A stretch of 64,000 nt of DNA from Branchinecta lynchi (Eukaryota > Arthropoda > Branchiopoda > Anostraca > Branchinectidae), in the NCBI GenBank assembly GCA_023053575.1, contig JAKZAP010000101.1, positions 62,001 to 126,000 of the forward strand, given 5' to 3'. The notes beneath the pieces are model-generated. The model ran no database searches, was not told the DNA's origin, and saw nothing but the letters and a program-made list of their open reading frames with translations. Of the stretch, positions 39,733-52,564 are shown in pieces. Position numbers and translations under genes: made by a program. The first letter of the stretch is position 1. Each line of letters opens with the position of its first letter.

Positions 39733-42700
39733 CTTTCCCCATAAGGTTGGTTTTCCCACAAGGTTTGTTTTCTCAAAAGGTTTGTTTTCCCACTAGGTTG
39801 TTTTTTCCCACTAGGTTGGTTTTCCCACAAGGTTTGTTTTCCCACAAGCTTTGTTTTCCCCCAAGGTTGGTTTTCCCGCAAGGTTGGTTTTCCCACAAGG
39901 TTTGTTTTCCCACTGTGTTGGTTTTCCCAAAAGGTTCGCTTTCCCGCAAGGCTGGTTTTCCCACAAGGTTTGTTTCCCCACAAGGTTTGTTTTCCCGTAA
40001 GGTTTGTTTTCCCACAAGGTTGGTTTTCCCACAAGGTTTGTTTTCCCACAAGGTTTGTTTTCCCACAAGGTTGGTTTTCCCGCAAGGTTGGTTTTCCCAC
40101 AAGGTTCTGTGTTCCCACTGTGTTGGTTTTCCCAAAAGGTTCGCTTTCCCACAAGGTTGGTTTTCCCACAAGGTTGGTTTTCCCGCAGGGTTGCTTTCCC
40201 CATAAGGTTTGTTTTCCCACAAGGTCTGTTTTCCCACAAGGTTTGTTTTCCCACAAGGTTTGTTTTCCCGAAAGGTTTGTTCCCCCACAAGGTTGGTTTT
40301 CCAACAAGGTTGGTTTTCCCGCAGGGTTTGTTTTTCCACAAGGTTAGTTTTCCCGCAAGGTTTGTTTTCCCACAAGGTTAGTTTTCCCACAAGGTTTGTT
40401 TCCCCACAAGGTTTGTTTCCCCACTAGGTTTGTTTTCCCACAAGGTTTATTTTCTCACAAGGTTTGTTTTCCCATAAGGTTTGTTTTCCCACAAGGTTTG
40501 TTTTCCCACAAGGTTTGTTTTCCCACAAGGTTGGTTTTCCCGCAAGGTTGGTTTTCCCACAAGGTTTGTTTTCCCACTGTGTTGGTTTTCCCAAAAGGTT
40601 CGCTTTCCCACAAGGTTGGTTTTCCCACAAAGTTGGTTTTCCCGCAGGGTTGCTTTCAGCATAAGGTTTGTTTTCCCACAAGGTTTGTTCTCCCACAAGG
40701 TTTGTTTTCCCACAAGGTTGGTTTTCCCGCAAGGTTGGTTTTCCCACAAGGTTTGTTTTCCCACTGTGTTGGTTTTCCCAAAAGGTTTGCTTTCCCACAA
40801 GGTTGGTTTTCCCACAAGGTTGGTTTTCCCGCAGGGTTGCTTTCCCCGTAAGGTTTGTTTTCCCACAAGGTTTGTTTTCCCACAAGGTTTGTTTTCCCAC
40901 AAGGTTGGTTTTCCCGAAAGGTTTGTTTCCCCACAAGGTTGGTTTTCCCACAAGGTTGGTTTTCCCACAGGTTTTGTTTTCCCACAAGGTTAGTTTTCCC
41001 GCAAGGTTTGTTTTCCCACAAGGTTAGTTTTCCCACAAGGTTTGTTTCCCCACAAGGTTTGTTTCCCCACAAGGTTTGTTTTCCCACAAGGATTGTTTTC
41101 TCACAAGGTTTGTTTTCCCACTGTGTTGGTTTTCCCAAAAGGTTCGCTTTCCCGCAAGGTTGGTTTTCCCACAAGGTTGGTTTTCCCGCAGGGTTTGTTT
41201 CCCCATAAGGTTGGTTTTCCCACAAGGTTTGTTTTCTCACAAGGTTTGTTTTCCCACAAGGTTTGTTTTCCCACAAGGTTGGTTTTCCCGCAGGGTTTGT
41301 TTTCTCACAAGGATAGTTTTCCCGAAAGGTTTGTTTCCCCACAAGGTGGGTTTTCCCACAAGGTTGGTTTTCCCGCAGGGTTTGTTTTCCCACAAGGTTA
41401 GTTTTCCCGCAAAGTTTGTTTCCCCACAAGGTTTGTTTTCCCACAAGGATTGTTTTCTCACAAGGTTTGATTTCCTACTAGGTTTGTTTCCCCACAAGGT
41501 TTGTTTTCCCACAAGGTTTGCTTTCCCCCAAGGTTGGTTTTCCCGCAAGGTTGGTTTTCCCACAAGGTTTGTTTTCCCACTGTGTTGGTTTTCCCAAAAG
41601 GTTCGCTTTCCCACAAGGTTGGTTTTCCCACAAGGTTAGTTTTCCCGCAGGGTTGCTTTACCCATAAGGTTGGTTTTCCCACAAGGTTTGTTTTCTCACA
41701 AGGTTTGTTTTCCCACTAGGTTGTTTTTCCCACTAGGTTGGTTTTCCCACAAGGTTTGTTTTCCCACAAGCTTTGTTTTCCCCCAAGGTTGGTTTTCCCG
41801 CAAGGTTGGTTTTAACACAAGGTTTGTTTTCCCACTGTGTTGGTTTTCCCAAAAGGTTCGCTTTCCCGCAAGGTTGGTTTTCCCACAAGGTTTGTTTCCC
41901 CACAAGGTTTGTTTTCCCATAAGGTTTGTTTCCCCACAAGGTTTGTTTTCCCACTAGGTTCGTTTTTCCATAAGGTTGGTTTTCCCACAAGGTTTGTTTT
42001 CTCACAAGGTTTGTTTTCCCACTAGGTTTGTTTCCCCACAAGGTTTGTTTTCTCACAAGGTTTGTTTTCCCACAAGGTTTGTTTTCCCGAAAGGTTTGTT
42101 TCCCCACAAGGTTGGTTTTCCCACAATGTTGGTATTTTTCGCAGGGTTTGTTTTCCCACAAGTTTAGTTTTCCCGCAAGGTTTGTTTCCCCACAAGGTTT
42201 GTTTTCCCACAAGGATTGTTTTCCCACTAGGTTTGTTTCCCCACAAGGTTTGTTTTCCCACAAGGTTTGTTTTCCCCCAAGGTTGGTTTTCCCGCAAGGT
42301 TGGTTTTAGCACAAGGTTTGTTTTCCCACTGTGTTGGTTTTCCCAAAAGGTTCGCTTTCCCACAAGGTTGGTTTTCCCACAAGGTTGGTTTTCCCGCAGG
42401 GTTGCTTTCCCCATAAGGTTGGTTTTCCCACAAGGTTTGTTTTCTCACAAGGTTTGTTTTCCCACTAGGTTTTATTTTCCCACTAGGTTGGTTTTCCCAC
42501 AAGGTTTGTTTTCCCACAAGCTTTGTTTTCCCCCAAGGTTGGTTTTCCCGCAAGGTTAGTTTTCCCACAAGGTTTGTTTTCCCACTGTGTTGGTTTTCCC
42601 AAAAGGTTCGCTTTCCCGCAAGGTTGGTTTTCCCACAAGGTTTGTTTCCCCACAAGGTTTGTTTTCCCATAAGGTTTGTTTTCCCACAAGGTTTGTTTTC

Positions 42701-43520
42701 CCACAAGGTTTGTTTTCCCACAAGGTTTGTTTTCCCACAAGGTTGGTTTTCCCGCAAGGTTGGTTTTCCCACAAGGTTTGTGTTCCCACTGTGTTGGTTT
42801 TCCCAAAAGGTTCGCTTTCCCACAAGGTTGGTTTTCCCGCAGGGTTGCTTTCCCCATAAGGTTTGTTTTCCCACAAGGTTTGTTTTCCCACAAGGTTTAT
42901 TTTCCCGAAAGGTTTGTTTCCCCACAAGGTTGGTTTTCCCACAAGGTTGGTTTTCCCGCAGGGTTTGTTTTCCCACAAGGTTAGTTTTCCCGCAAGGTTT
43001 GTTTTCCCACAAGGTTAGTTTTCCCACAAGGTTTGTTTCCCCACAAGGTTTGTTTCCCCACAAGGTTTGTTTTCCCACAAGGTTTGTTTTCTCACAAGTT
43101 TTGTTTTCCCACTGTGTTGGTTTTCCCAAAAGGTTCGCTTTCCCACAAGGTTGGTTTTCCCACAAGGTTGGTTTTCCCGCAGGGTTTGTTTCCCCATAAG
43201 GTTGGTTTTCCCACAAGGTTTGTTTTCTCACAAGGTTTGTTTTCCCACAAGGTTTGTTTTCCCACAAGGTTTGTTTTCCCACAAGGTTCGTTTTCGCGCA
43301 GGGTTTGTTTTCCCACAAGGTTAGTTTTCCCGAAAGGTTTGTTTCCCCACAAGGTTGGTTTTCCCACAAGCTTGGTTTTCCCGCAGGGTTTGTTTTCCCA
43401 CAAGGTTAGTTTCCCCGCAAGGTTTGTTTCCCCCCAAGGTTTGTTTTCCCACAAGGATTGTTTTCTCACAAGGTTTGTTTTCCCACTAGGTTTGTCCCCA
43501 CAAGGTTTGTTTTCCCACAA

Positions 43521-43540
43521 GGATTGTTTGCGGGAAAACC
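43521..43540. other. Orientation switch 2 (block II to III), clean breakpoint
   Basis: The minus array reads ..CACAAGGATTGTTT up to 43529 and the plus array starts at 43530 with GCGGGAAAACC. No spacer, insertion or hairpin is present at the breakpoint. The minus monomer is cut after TTGTTT, where TTTTCCC or TTTTCTC would be expected. Tail-to-tail joining of two arrays is seen directly; the mechanism is not. Confidence 0.92.
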
Positions 43541-46500
43541 AACCTTGGGGGAAAACAAACCTTGTGGGAAAACAAACCTTGTGGGGAAACAAACCTTGTG
43601 GGGAAACAAACCTTGTGGGAAAACTAACCTTGTGGGAAAACAAACCTTGCGGGAAAACAAACCTTGTGGGAAAACAAACTTTGTGGGAGAACAAACCTTG
43701 TGGGAAAACAAACCTTATGCTGAAAGCAACCCTGCGGGAAAACCAACCTTGTGGGAAAACCAACCTTGTGGGAAAGCGAACCTTTTGGGAAAACCAACAC
43801 AGTGGGAAAACAAACCTTGTGGGAAAACCAACCTTGCGGGAAAACCAACCTTGTGGGAAAACAAACCTTGTGGGAAAACAAACCTTGTGGGAAAACAAAC
43901 CTTATGGGTAAACAAACCTTGTGGGGAAACAAACCTTGTGGGAAAACCAACCTTGCGGGAAAGCGAACCTTTTGGGAAAACCAACACAGTGGGAAAACAA
44001 ACCTTGTGGGAAAACCAACCTTGCGGGAAAACAAACCTTATGGGAAAACAAACCTTGTGGGAAAACAAACCTTGTGGGGAAACAAACCTTGTGGGGAAAC
44101 AAACCTTGTGGGAAAACTAACCTTGTGGGAAAACAAACCTTGCGGGAAAACCAACCTTGTGGGAAAACAAACCTTGTGGGAAAACCAACACAGTGGGAAA
44201 ACAAACCTTGTGGGAAAACCAACCTTGTGGGAAAGCGAACCTTTTGGGAAAACCAACACAGTGGGAAAACAAACCTTGTGGGAAAACCAACCTTGCGGGA
44301 AAACCAACCTTGTGGGAAAACAAACCTTGTGGGAAAACAAACCTTGTGGGAAAACAAACCTTGTGGGAAAACAAACCTTATGGGTAAACAAACCTTGTGG
44401 GGAAACAAACCTTGTGGGAAAACCAACCTTGCGGGAAAGCGAACCTTTTGGGAAAACCAACACAGTGGGAAAACAAACCTTGTGGGAAAACCAACCTTGC
44501 GGGAAAACAAACCTTATGGGAAAACAAACCTTGTGGGGAAACAAACTTTGTGGGAAAACCAACCTTGCGGGAAAGCGCACCTTTTGGGAAAACCAACACA
44601 GTGGGAAAAACAACCTTGGGGGAAAACAAAGCTTGTGGGAAAACAAACCTTGTCTGAAAACAAACCTTGTGGGAAAACAAACCTTGTGGGAAAACAAACC
44701 TTATGGGTAAACAAACCTTGTGGGGAAACAAACCTTGTGGGAAAACCAACCTTGCGGGAAAGCGAACCTTTTGGGAAAACCAACACAGTGGGAAAACAAA
44801 CCTTGTGGGAAAACCAACCTTGCGGGAAAACAAACCTTATGGGAAAACAAACCTTGTGGGAAAACAAACCTTGTGGGGAAACAAACCTTGTGGGGAAACA
44901 AACCTTGTGGGAACACTAACCTTGTGGGAAAACAAACCTTGCGGGAAAACCAACCTTGTGGGAAAACAAACCTTGTGGGAGAACAAACCTTGTGGGAAAA
45001 CAAACCTTATGCTGAAAGCAACCCTGCGGGAAAACCAACCTTGTGGGAAAACCAACCTTGTGGGAAAGCGAACCTTTTGGGAAAACCAACACAGTGGGAA
45101 AACAAACCTTGTGGGAAAACCAACCTTGCGGGAAAACCAACCTTGTGGGAAAACAAACCTTGTGGGAAAAACAAACCTTGTGGGAAAACAAACCTTGTGG
45201 GAAAACAAACCTTATGGGTAAACAAACCTTGTGGGGAAACAAACCTTGTGGGAAAACCAACCTTGCGGGAAAGCGAACCTTTTGGGAAAACCAACACAGT
45301 GGGAAAACAAACCTTGTGGGAAAACCAACCTTGCGGGAAAACAAACCTTATGGGAAAACAAACCTTGTGGGGAAACAAACTTTGTGGGAAAACCAACCTT
45401 GCGGGAAAGCGCACCTTTTGGGAAAACCAACACAGTGGGAAAAACAACCTTGGGGGAAAACAAAGCTTGTGGGAAAACAAACCTTGTCTGAAAACAAACC
45501 TTGTGGGAAAACAAACCTTATGGGAAAACAAACCTTGTGGGGAAACAAACCTTGTGGGAAAACCAACCTTGCGGGAAAGCGCACCTTTTGGGAAAACCTA
45601 CACAGTGGGAAAAACAACCTTGGGGGAAAACAAAGCTTGTGGGAAAACAAACCTTGTGGGAAAACCAACCTAGTGGGAAAAACAACCTAGTGGGAAAACA
45701 AACCTTGTGGGAAAACAAACCTTATGGGAAAACAAACCTTGTGGGAAAACAAATCTTATGGGAAAACAAACCTTGTGGGGAAACAAACCTTGTGGGAAAG
45801 CGAACCTTTTGGGAAAACCAACACAGTGGGAAAACAAACCTTGTGGGAAAACCAACCTTGCCAGAAAACCAACCTTGGGGGAAAACAAAACTTGTGGGAA
45901 AACAAACCTTGTGGGAAAACCAACCTAGTGGGAAAAACAACCTAGTGGGAAAACAAACCTTGTGAGAAAGCAAACCTTGTGGGAAAACCAACCTTATGGG
46001 GAAAGCAACCCTGCGGGAAAACCAACCTTGTGGGAAAACCAACCTTGTGGGAAAGCGAACCTTTTGGGAAAACCAACACAGTGGGAAAAAAACCTTGTGG
46101 GAAAACCAACCTTGCGGGAAAACCAACCTTGGTGGAAAACAAACCTTGTGGGAAAACAAAACCTGCGGGAAAACGAACCTTGTGGGAAAACAAACCTTGT
46201 GGGGGAACAAACCTTGCGGGGAAACTAACCTTGTGGGAAAACAAACCCTGCGGGAAAACCAACCTTGTGGGAAAACCAACCTTGTGGGGAAACAAACCTT
46301 TCGGGAAAACTAACCTTGTGGGATAACAAACCCTGCGGGAAAACGAACCTTGTGGGAAAACAAACCTTGTGGGAAAACAAACCTTGTGGGAAAACAAACC
46401 TTGTGAGAAAACAAACCTTGTGGGAAAACCAACCTTATGGGGAAACAAACCCTGCGGGAAAACCAACCTTGTGGGAAAACCAACCTTGCGGGAAAGCGAA

Positions 46501-49500
46501 CCTTTTGGGAAAACCAACACAGTGGGAAAACAAACCTTGTGAGAAAACAAACCTTTTAGGAAAACAAACCTTGTGGGGAAACAAACCTTGTGGGGAAACA
46601 AACCTTGTGTGAAAACTAACCTTGTGGGAAAACAAACCTTGCGGGAAAACTAACCTTGTGGGAAAACAAACCCTGCGGGAAAACCAACCTTGTGGGAAAC
46701 CAACCTTGTGGGGAAACAAACCTTTCGGAAAAACAAACCTTGTGGGAAAACAAACCTTGTGGGAAAACAAACCTTGTGGGAAAACAAACCTTATGGGGAA
46801 AACAACCCTGCGGGAAAACCAACCTTGTGGGAAAACCAACCTTGTGGGAAAGCGAACCTTTTTGGAAAACCACAACACAGTGGGAACACAAACCTTGTGG
46901 GAAAACCAACCTTGCGGGAAAACCAACCTTGCGGGAAAGCGAACCTTTTGGGAAAACCAACCCAGTGGGAAAACAAACCTTGTGGGAAAACCAACCTTGC
47001 GGGAAAACCAACCTTGGGGGAAAACAAAGCTTGTGGGAAAACAAACCTTGTGGGAAAAACAACCTAGTGGGAAAAAACAACCTAGTGGGAAAACAAACCT
47101 TGTGAGAAAACAAACCTTTTGGGAAAACCAACCTTATGGGGAAAGCAACCCTGCGGGAAAACCAACCTTGTGGGAAAACCAACCTTGTGGGAAAGCGAAC
47201 CTTTTGGGAAAACCAACACAGTGGGAAAACAAACCTTGTGGGAAAACCAACATTGCGGGAAAACCAACCTTTGGGGAAAACAAACCTTGTGGGAAAACAA
47301 ACCTTGTGGGAAAACAAACCTTGTGGGGAAACAAACCTTGTGGGGAAACAAACCTTGTGGGAAAACTAACCTTGTGGGAAAACAAACCTTGCGGGAAAAC
47401 CAACCTTGTGGGAAAACAAACCTTGTGGGAGAACAAACCTTGTGGGAAAACAAACCTTATGCTGAAAGCAACCCTGCGGGAAAACCAACCTTGTGGGAAA
47501 ACCAACCTTGTGGGAAAGCGAACCTTTTGGGAAAACCAACACAGTGGGAAAACAAACCTTGTGGGAAAACCAACCTTGCGGGAAAACCAACCTTGTGGGA
47601 AAACAAACCTTGTGGGAAAACAAACCTTGTGGGAAAACAAACCTTGTGGGAAAACAAACCTTATGGGTAAACAAACCTTGTGGGGAAACAAACCTTGTGG
47701 GAAAACCAACCTTGCGGGAAAGCGAACCTTTTGGGAAAACCAACACAGTGGGAAAACAAACCTTGTGGGAAAACCAACCTTGCGGGAAAACAAACCTTAT
47801 GGGAAAACAAACCTTGTGGGGAAACAAACTTTGTGGGAAAACCAACCTTGCGGGAAAGCGCACCTTTTGGGAAAACCAACACAGTGGGAAAAACAACCTT
47901 GGGGGAAAACAAAGCTTGTGGGAAAACAAACCTTGTCTGAAAACAAACCTTGTGGGAAAACAAACCTTATGGGAAAACAAACCTTGTGGGGAAACAAACC
48001 TTGTGGGAAAACCAACCTTGCGGGAAAGCGCACCTTTTGGGAAAACCTACACAGTGGGAAAAACAACCTTGGGGGAAAACAAAGCTTGTGGGAAAACAAA
48101 CCTTGTGGGAAAACCAACCTAGTGGGAAAAACAACCTAGTGGGAAAACAAACCTTGTGGGAAAACAAACCTTATGGGAAAACAAACCTTGTGGGAAAACA
48201 AATCTTATGGGAAAACAAACCTTGTGGGGAAACAAACCTTGTGGGAAAGCGAACCTTTTGGGAAAACCAACACAGTGGGAAAACAAACCTTGTGGGAAAA
48301 CCAACCTTGCCAGAAAACCAACCTTGGGGGAAAACAAAACTTGTGGGAAAACAAACCTTGTGGGAAAACCAACCTAGTGGGAAAAACAACCTAGTGGGAA
48401 AACAAACCTTGTGAGAAAGCAAACCTTGTGGGAAAACCAACCTTATGGGGAAAGCAACACTGCGGGAAAACCAACCTTGTGGGAAAACCAACCTTGTGGG
48501 AAAGCGAACCTTTTGGGAAAACCAACACAGTGGGAAAAAAACCTTGTGGGAAAACCAACCTTGCGGGAAAACCAACCTTGGTGGAAAACAAACCTTGTGG
48601 GAAAACAAAACCTGCGGGAAAACGAACCTTGTGGGAAAACAAACCTTGTGGGGAAACAAACCTTGCGGGGAAACTAACCTTGTGGGAAAACAAACCCTGC
48701 GGGAAAACCAACCTTGTGGGAAAACCAACCTTGTGGGGAAACAAACCTTTCGGGAAAACTAACCTTGTGGGATAACAAACCCTGCGGGAAAACGAACCTT
48801 GTGGGAAAACAAACCTTGTGGGAAAACAAACCTTGTGGGAAAACAAACCTTGTGAGAAAACAAACCTTGTGGGAAAACCAACCTTATGGGGAAACAAACC
48901 CTGCGGGAAAACCAACCTTGTGGGAAAACCAACCTTGCGGGAAAGCGAACCTTTTGGGAAAACCAACACAGTGGGAAAACAAACCTTGTGAGAAAACAAA
49001 CCTTTTAGGAAAACAAACCTTGTGGGGAAACAAACCTTGTGGGGAAACAAACCTTGTGTGAAAACTAACCTTGTGGGAAAACAAACCTTGCGGGAAAACT
49101 AACCTTGTGGGAAAACAAACCCTGCGGGAAAACCAACCTTGTGGGAAACCAACCTTGTGGGGAAACAAACCTTTCGGAAAAACAAACCTTGTGGGAAAAC
49201 AAACCTTGTGGGAAAACAAACCTTGTGGGAAAACAAACCTTATGGGGAAAACAACCCTGCGGGAAAACCAACCTTGTGGGAAAACCAACCTTGTGGGAAA
49301 GCGAACCTTTTTGGAAAACCACAACACAGTGGGAACACAAACCTTGTGGGAAAACCAACCTTGCGGGAAAACCAACCTTGCGGGAAAGCGAACCTTTTGG
49401 GAAAACCAACCCAGTGGGAAAACAAACCTTGTGGGAAAACCAACCTTGCGGGAAAACCAACCTTGGGGGAAAACAAAGCTTGTGGGAAAACAAACCTTGT

Positions 49501-51366
49501 GGGAAAAACAACCTAGTGGGAAAAAACAACCTAGTGGGAAAACAAACCTTGTGAGAAAACAAACCTTTTGGGAAAACCAACCTTATGGGGAAAGCAACCC
49601 TGCGGGAAAACCAACCTTGTGGGAAAACCAACCTTGTGGGAAAGCGAACCTTTTGGGAAAACCAACACAGTGGGAAAACAAACCTTGTGGGAAAACCAAC
49701 ATTGCGGGAAAACCAACCTTTGGGGAAAACAAACCTTGTGGGAAAACAAACCTTGTGGGGAAACAAACCTAGTGGGAAAACAATCCTTGTGGGAAAACAA
49801 ACCTTGTGGGGAAACAAACCTTGCGGGAAAACTAAACTTGTGGGAAAACAAACCCTGCGGGAATACCAACCTTGTGGGAAAACCAACCTTGTGGGGAAAC
49901 AAACCTTTCGGGAAAACAAACCTTGTGGGAAAACAAATCTTGTGGGGAAACAAACCTTGTGGGAAAAGAAACCTTGTGGAAAAAGAAACATTGTGAGAAA
50001 ACAAACCTTGTGGGGAAACAAACCTAGTGGGAAAACAAACCTTGTGAGAAAACAAACCTTTTGGGAAAACCAACCTTATGGGAAAACAAACCTAGTGGGA
50101 AAACAAACCTTGTGGGGAAACAAACCTTGTGGGGAAACAAACCTTGTGGGAAAACCAACCTTGCGGGAAAACCAACCTTATGGGAAAACAAACCTAGTGG
50201 GAAAACAAATCTTATGGGAAAACAAACCTTGTGGGGAAACAAACCTTGTGGGAAAACCAACCTTGCGGGAAAGCGAACCTTTTGGGAAAACCAACACAGT
50301 CGGAAAACAAACCTTGTGGGAAAACCAACCTTGCCGGAAAACCAACCTTGGGGGAAAACAAAGCTTGTGGGAAAACAAACCTTGTGGGAAAACCAACCTA
50401 GTGGGAAAAACAACCTAGTGGGAAAACAAACCTTGTGAGAAAACAAACCTTGTGGGAAAACCAACCTTATGTGGAAAGCAACCCTGCGGGAAAACCAACC
50501 TTGTGGGAAAACCAACCTTGTGGGAAAGCGAACCTTTTGGGAAAACCAACACAGTGGGAAAAAAACCTTGTGGGAAAACCAACCTTGCGGGAAAACCAAC
50601 CTTGGGGGAGAACAAACCTTGTGGGAAAACAAACCTTGTGGGGAAACAAACCTAGTGGGAAAACAAACCTTGTGAGAAAACAATCCTTGTGGGAAAACAA
50701 ACCTTGGGGGGAAACAAACCTTGCGGGGAAACTAACCTTGTGGGAAAACAAACCCTGCGGGAAAACCAACCTTGTGGGAAAACCAACCTTGTGGGGAAAC
50801 AAACCTTTCGAGAAAACTAACCTTGTGGGAAAACAAACCCTGCGGGAAAACGAACCTTGTGGGAAAACAAACCTTGTGGGAAAACAAACCTTGTGAGAAA
50901 ACCAACCTTGTGGGAAAACCAACCTTATGGGGAAACAAACCCTGCGGGAAAACCAACCTTGTGGGAAAACCAACCTTGCGGGAAAGCGAACCTTTTGGGA
51001 AAACCAACACAGTGGGAAAATAAGCCTAGTGAGAAAACAATCCTTGTGGGAAAACAAACCTTGTGGGGAAACAAACCCTGTGGGGAAACAAACCCTGTGG
51101 GAAAACTAACCTTGTGGGAAAACAAACCTTGCGGGAAAGCGAACCTTTTGGGAAAACCAACACAGTGGGAAAACAAACCTTGTGAGAAAACAATCCTTGT
51201 GGGAAAACAAACCTTGTGGGGAAACAAACCTTGTGGGGAAACAAACCTTGTGGGAAAACTAACCTTGTGGGAAAACAAACCTTGTGGGAAAACCAACCTT
51301 ATGTGGAAAGCAACCCTGCGGGAAAACCAACCTTGTGGGAAAACCAACCTTGTGGAAAAGCGAACC
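43530..51366 (+). repeat. 17-bp satellite array, block III (unit back on + strand)
   Basis: About 460 copies of the 17-bp unit, again in + orientation. It begins exactly at the GCGGGAAAACC that follows GGATTGTTT and ends at GCGAACC before the third orientation switch. It shares the variant TTATGCTGAAAGC (43715, 45008 and 47458 areas) with blocks II and IV. Most of its length is one 2.45-kb higher-order duplication. Several segments are near-identical inverted copies of parts of blocks II and IV. Confidence 0.97.
44891..49750 (+). repeat. Block III higher-order duplication, 2449/2450 bp
   Basis: About 44.89-47.30 kb is repeated at 47.34-49.75 kb. The step is 2450 at the left (TTATGCTGAAAGC near 45008 and 47458) and 2449 after an 18-bp monomer (GGGAAAAACAAACC near 45.17 kb) present only in the first copy. 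GCGCACCTTTTGGG, CTTGTCTGAAAAC, CTTGCCAGAAAACC, GATAACAAACCC, CTTTTAGGAAAAC, GTGTGAAAACTAACC and CCACAACACAG words match in both copies. Confidence 0.9.
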
Positions 51367-51420
51367 TGTTGGTTTTCCCAAAAGGTTCGCTTTCCCACAA
51401 GGTTGGTTTTCCCATAAGGT
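51330..51420. other. Orientation switch 3 (block III to IV), imperfect palindrome
   Basis: The left arm ends in GTGGAAAAGCGAACC at 51366. The right arm starts with GGTTCGCTTTCCCAC at 51384. They are reverse complements with one mismatch here, and the pairing continues through the next monomer outward (CCAACCTTGTGG against CCACAAGGTTGG). The 17-nt spacer TGTTGGTTTTCCCAAAA (51367-51383) is exactly one minus-sense monomer of the CAACACA class, with its usual neighbour GGTTCGC. The switch therefore lies inside a recognised two-monomer motif. Confidence 0.9.
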
Positions 51421-52564
51421 TTGTTTTCCCACAAGGTTTGTTTTCCCACAAGGTTTGTTTTCCCGCAATGTTTGTTTTCCCACAAGGTTAGTTTTCCCAC
51501 AAGGTTTGTTTCCCCACAAGGTTTGTTTCCCCACAAGGTTTGTTTTCCCACAAGGTTTGTTTTCCCATAAGGTTTGTTTTCCCGCAAGGTTGGTTTTCCC
51601 ACAAGGTTTGTTTTCCCACTGTGTTGGTTTTCCCAAAAGGTTCGCTTTCCCGCAAGGTTGGTTTTCCCACAAGGTTTGTTTCCCCACAAGGTTTGTTTAC
51701 CCATAAGGTTCGCTTTCCCACAAGGTTGGTTTTCCCACAAGGTTGGTTTTCCCGCAGGGTTGCTTTCAGCATAAGGGTTGTTTTCCCACAAGGTTTGTTC
51801 TCCCACAAGGTTTGTTTTCCCACAAGGTTTGTTTTCCCGCAAGGTTTGTTTTCCCACAAGGTTAGTTTTCCCACAAGGTTTGTTTCCCCACAAGGTTTGT
51901 TTCCCCACAAGGTTTGTTTTCCCACAAGGTTTGTTTTCCCCCAAGGTTGGTTTTCCCGCAAGGTTGGTTTTCCCACAAGGTTTGTTTTCCCACTGTGTTG
52001 GTTTTTCCAAAAGGTTCGCTTTCCCACAAGGTTGGTTTTCCCACAAGGTTGGTTTTCCCGCAGGGTTGCTTTCCCCATAAGGTTTGTTTTCCCACTAGGT
52101 TGTGTTTCCCACTAGGTTGGTCTTCCCACAAGGTTTGTTTTCCCACAAGCTTTGTTTTCCCCCAAGGTTGGTTTTCCCGCAAGGTTGGTTTTCCCGCAAG
52201 GTTGGTTTTCCCACAAGGTTTGTTTTCCCACTGTGTTGGTTTTCCCAAAAGGTTCGCTTTCCCGCAAGGTTGGTTTTCCCACAAGGTTTGTTTCCCCACA
52301 AGGTTTGTTTACCCATAAGGTTTGTTTTCCCACAAGGTTTGTTTTCCCACAAGGTTTGTTTTCCCACAAGGTTGGTTTTCCCGCAAGGTTGGTATTCCCA
52401 CAAGGTTTGTTTTCCCACTGTGTTGGTTTTCCCAAAAGGTTCGCTTTCCCACAAGGTTGGTTTTCCCACAAGGTTGGTTTTCCCGCAGGGTTGCTTTCAG
52501 CATAAGGTTTGTTTTCCCACAAGGTTTGTTCTCCCACAAGGTTTGTTTTCCCACAAGGTTTGTT

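Larger units (their letters stand above)
28945..43529 (-). repeat. 17-bp satellite array, block II (unit on - strand)
   Basis: This is the same 17-bp satellite in reverse orientation: on the + strand the unit reads AAGGTTTGTTTTCCCAC. There are about 858 copies. The monomer variants of block I appear as their reverse complements (for example GGTTCGCTTTCCC for GGGAAAGCGAACC). The A/T and G/C strand skews flip sign at both ends of the block. Block-specific variants include GCTTTCAGCAT (about 34717, 37913 and 40652) and TTGTTTTTTCCCACTAGG (about 37064 and 39798). Both recur, inverted, in block III. It holds two clear higher-order duplications, at 29.2-33.1 kb and 38.5-39.7 kb. Confidence 0.97.

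Noticed and set aside
28941..51420. All three switches as fold-back assembly chimeras
   Set aside because: Not excluded without reads. However, the arms at switches 1 and 2 are not mirror copies of each other base by base, and those at switch 3 differ, which a simple fold-back would not give.
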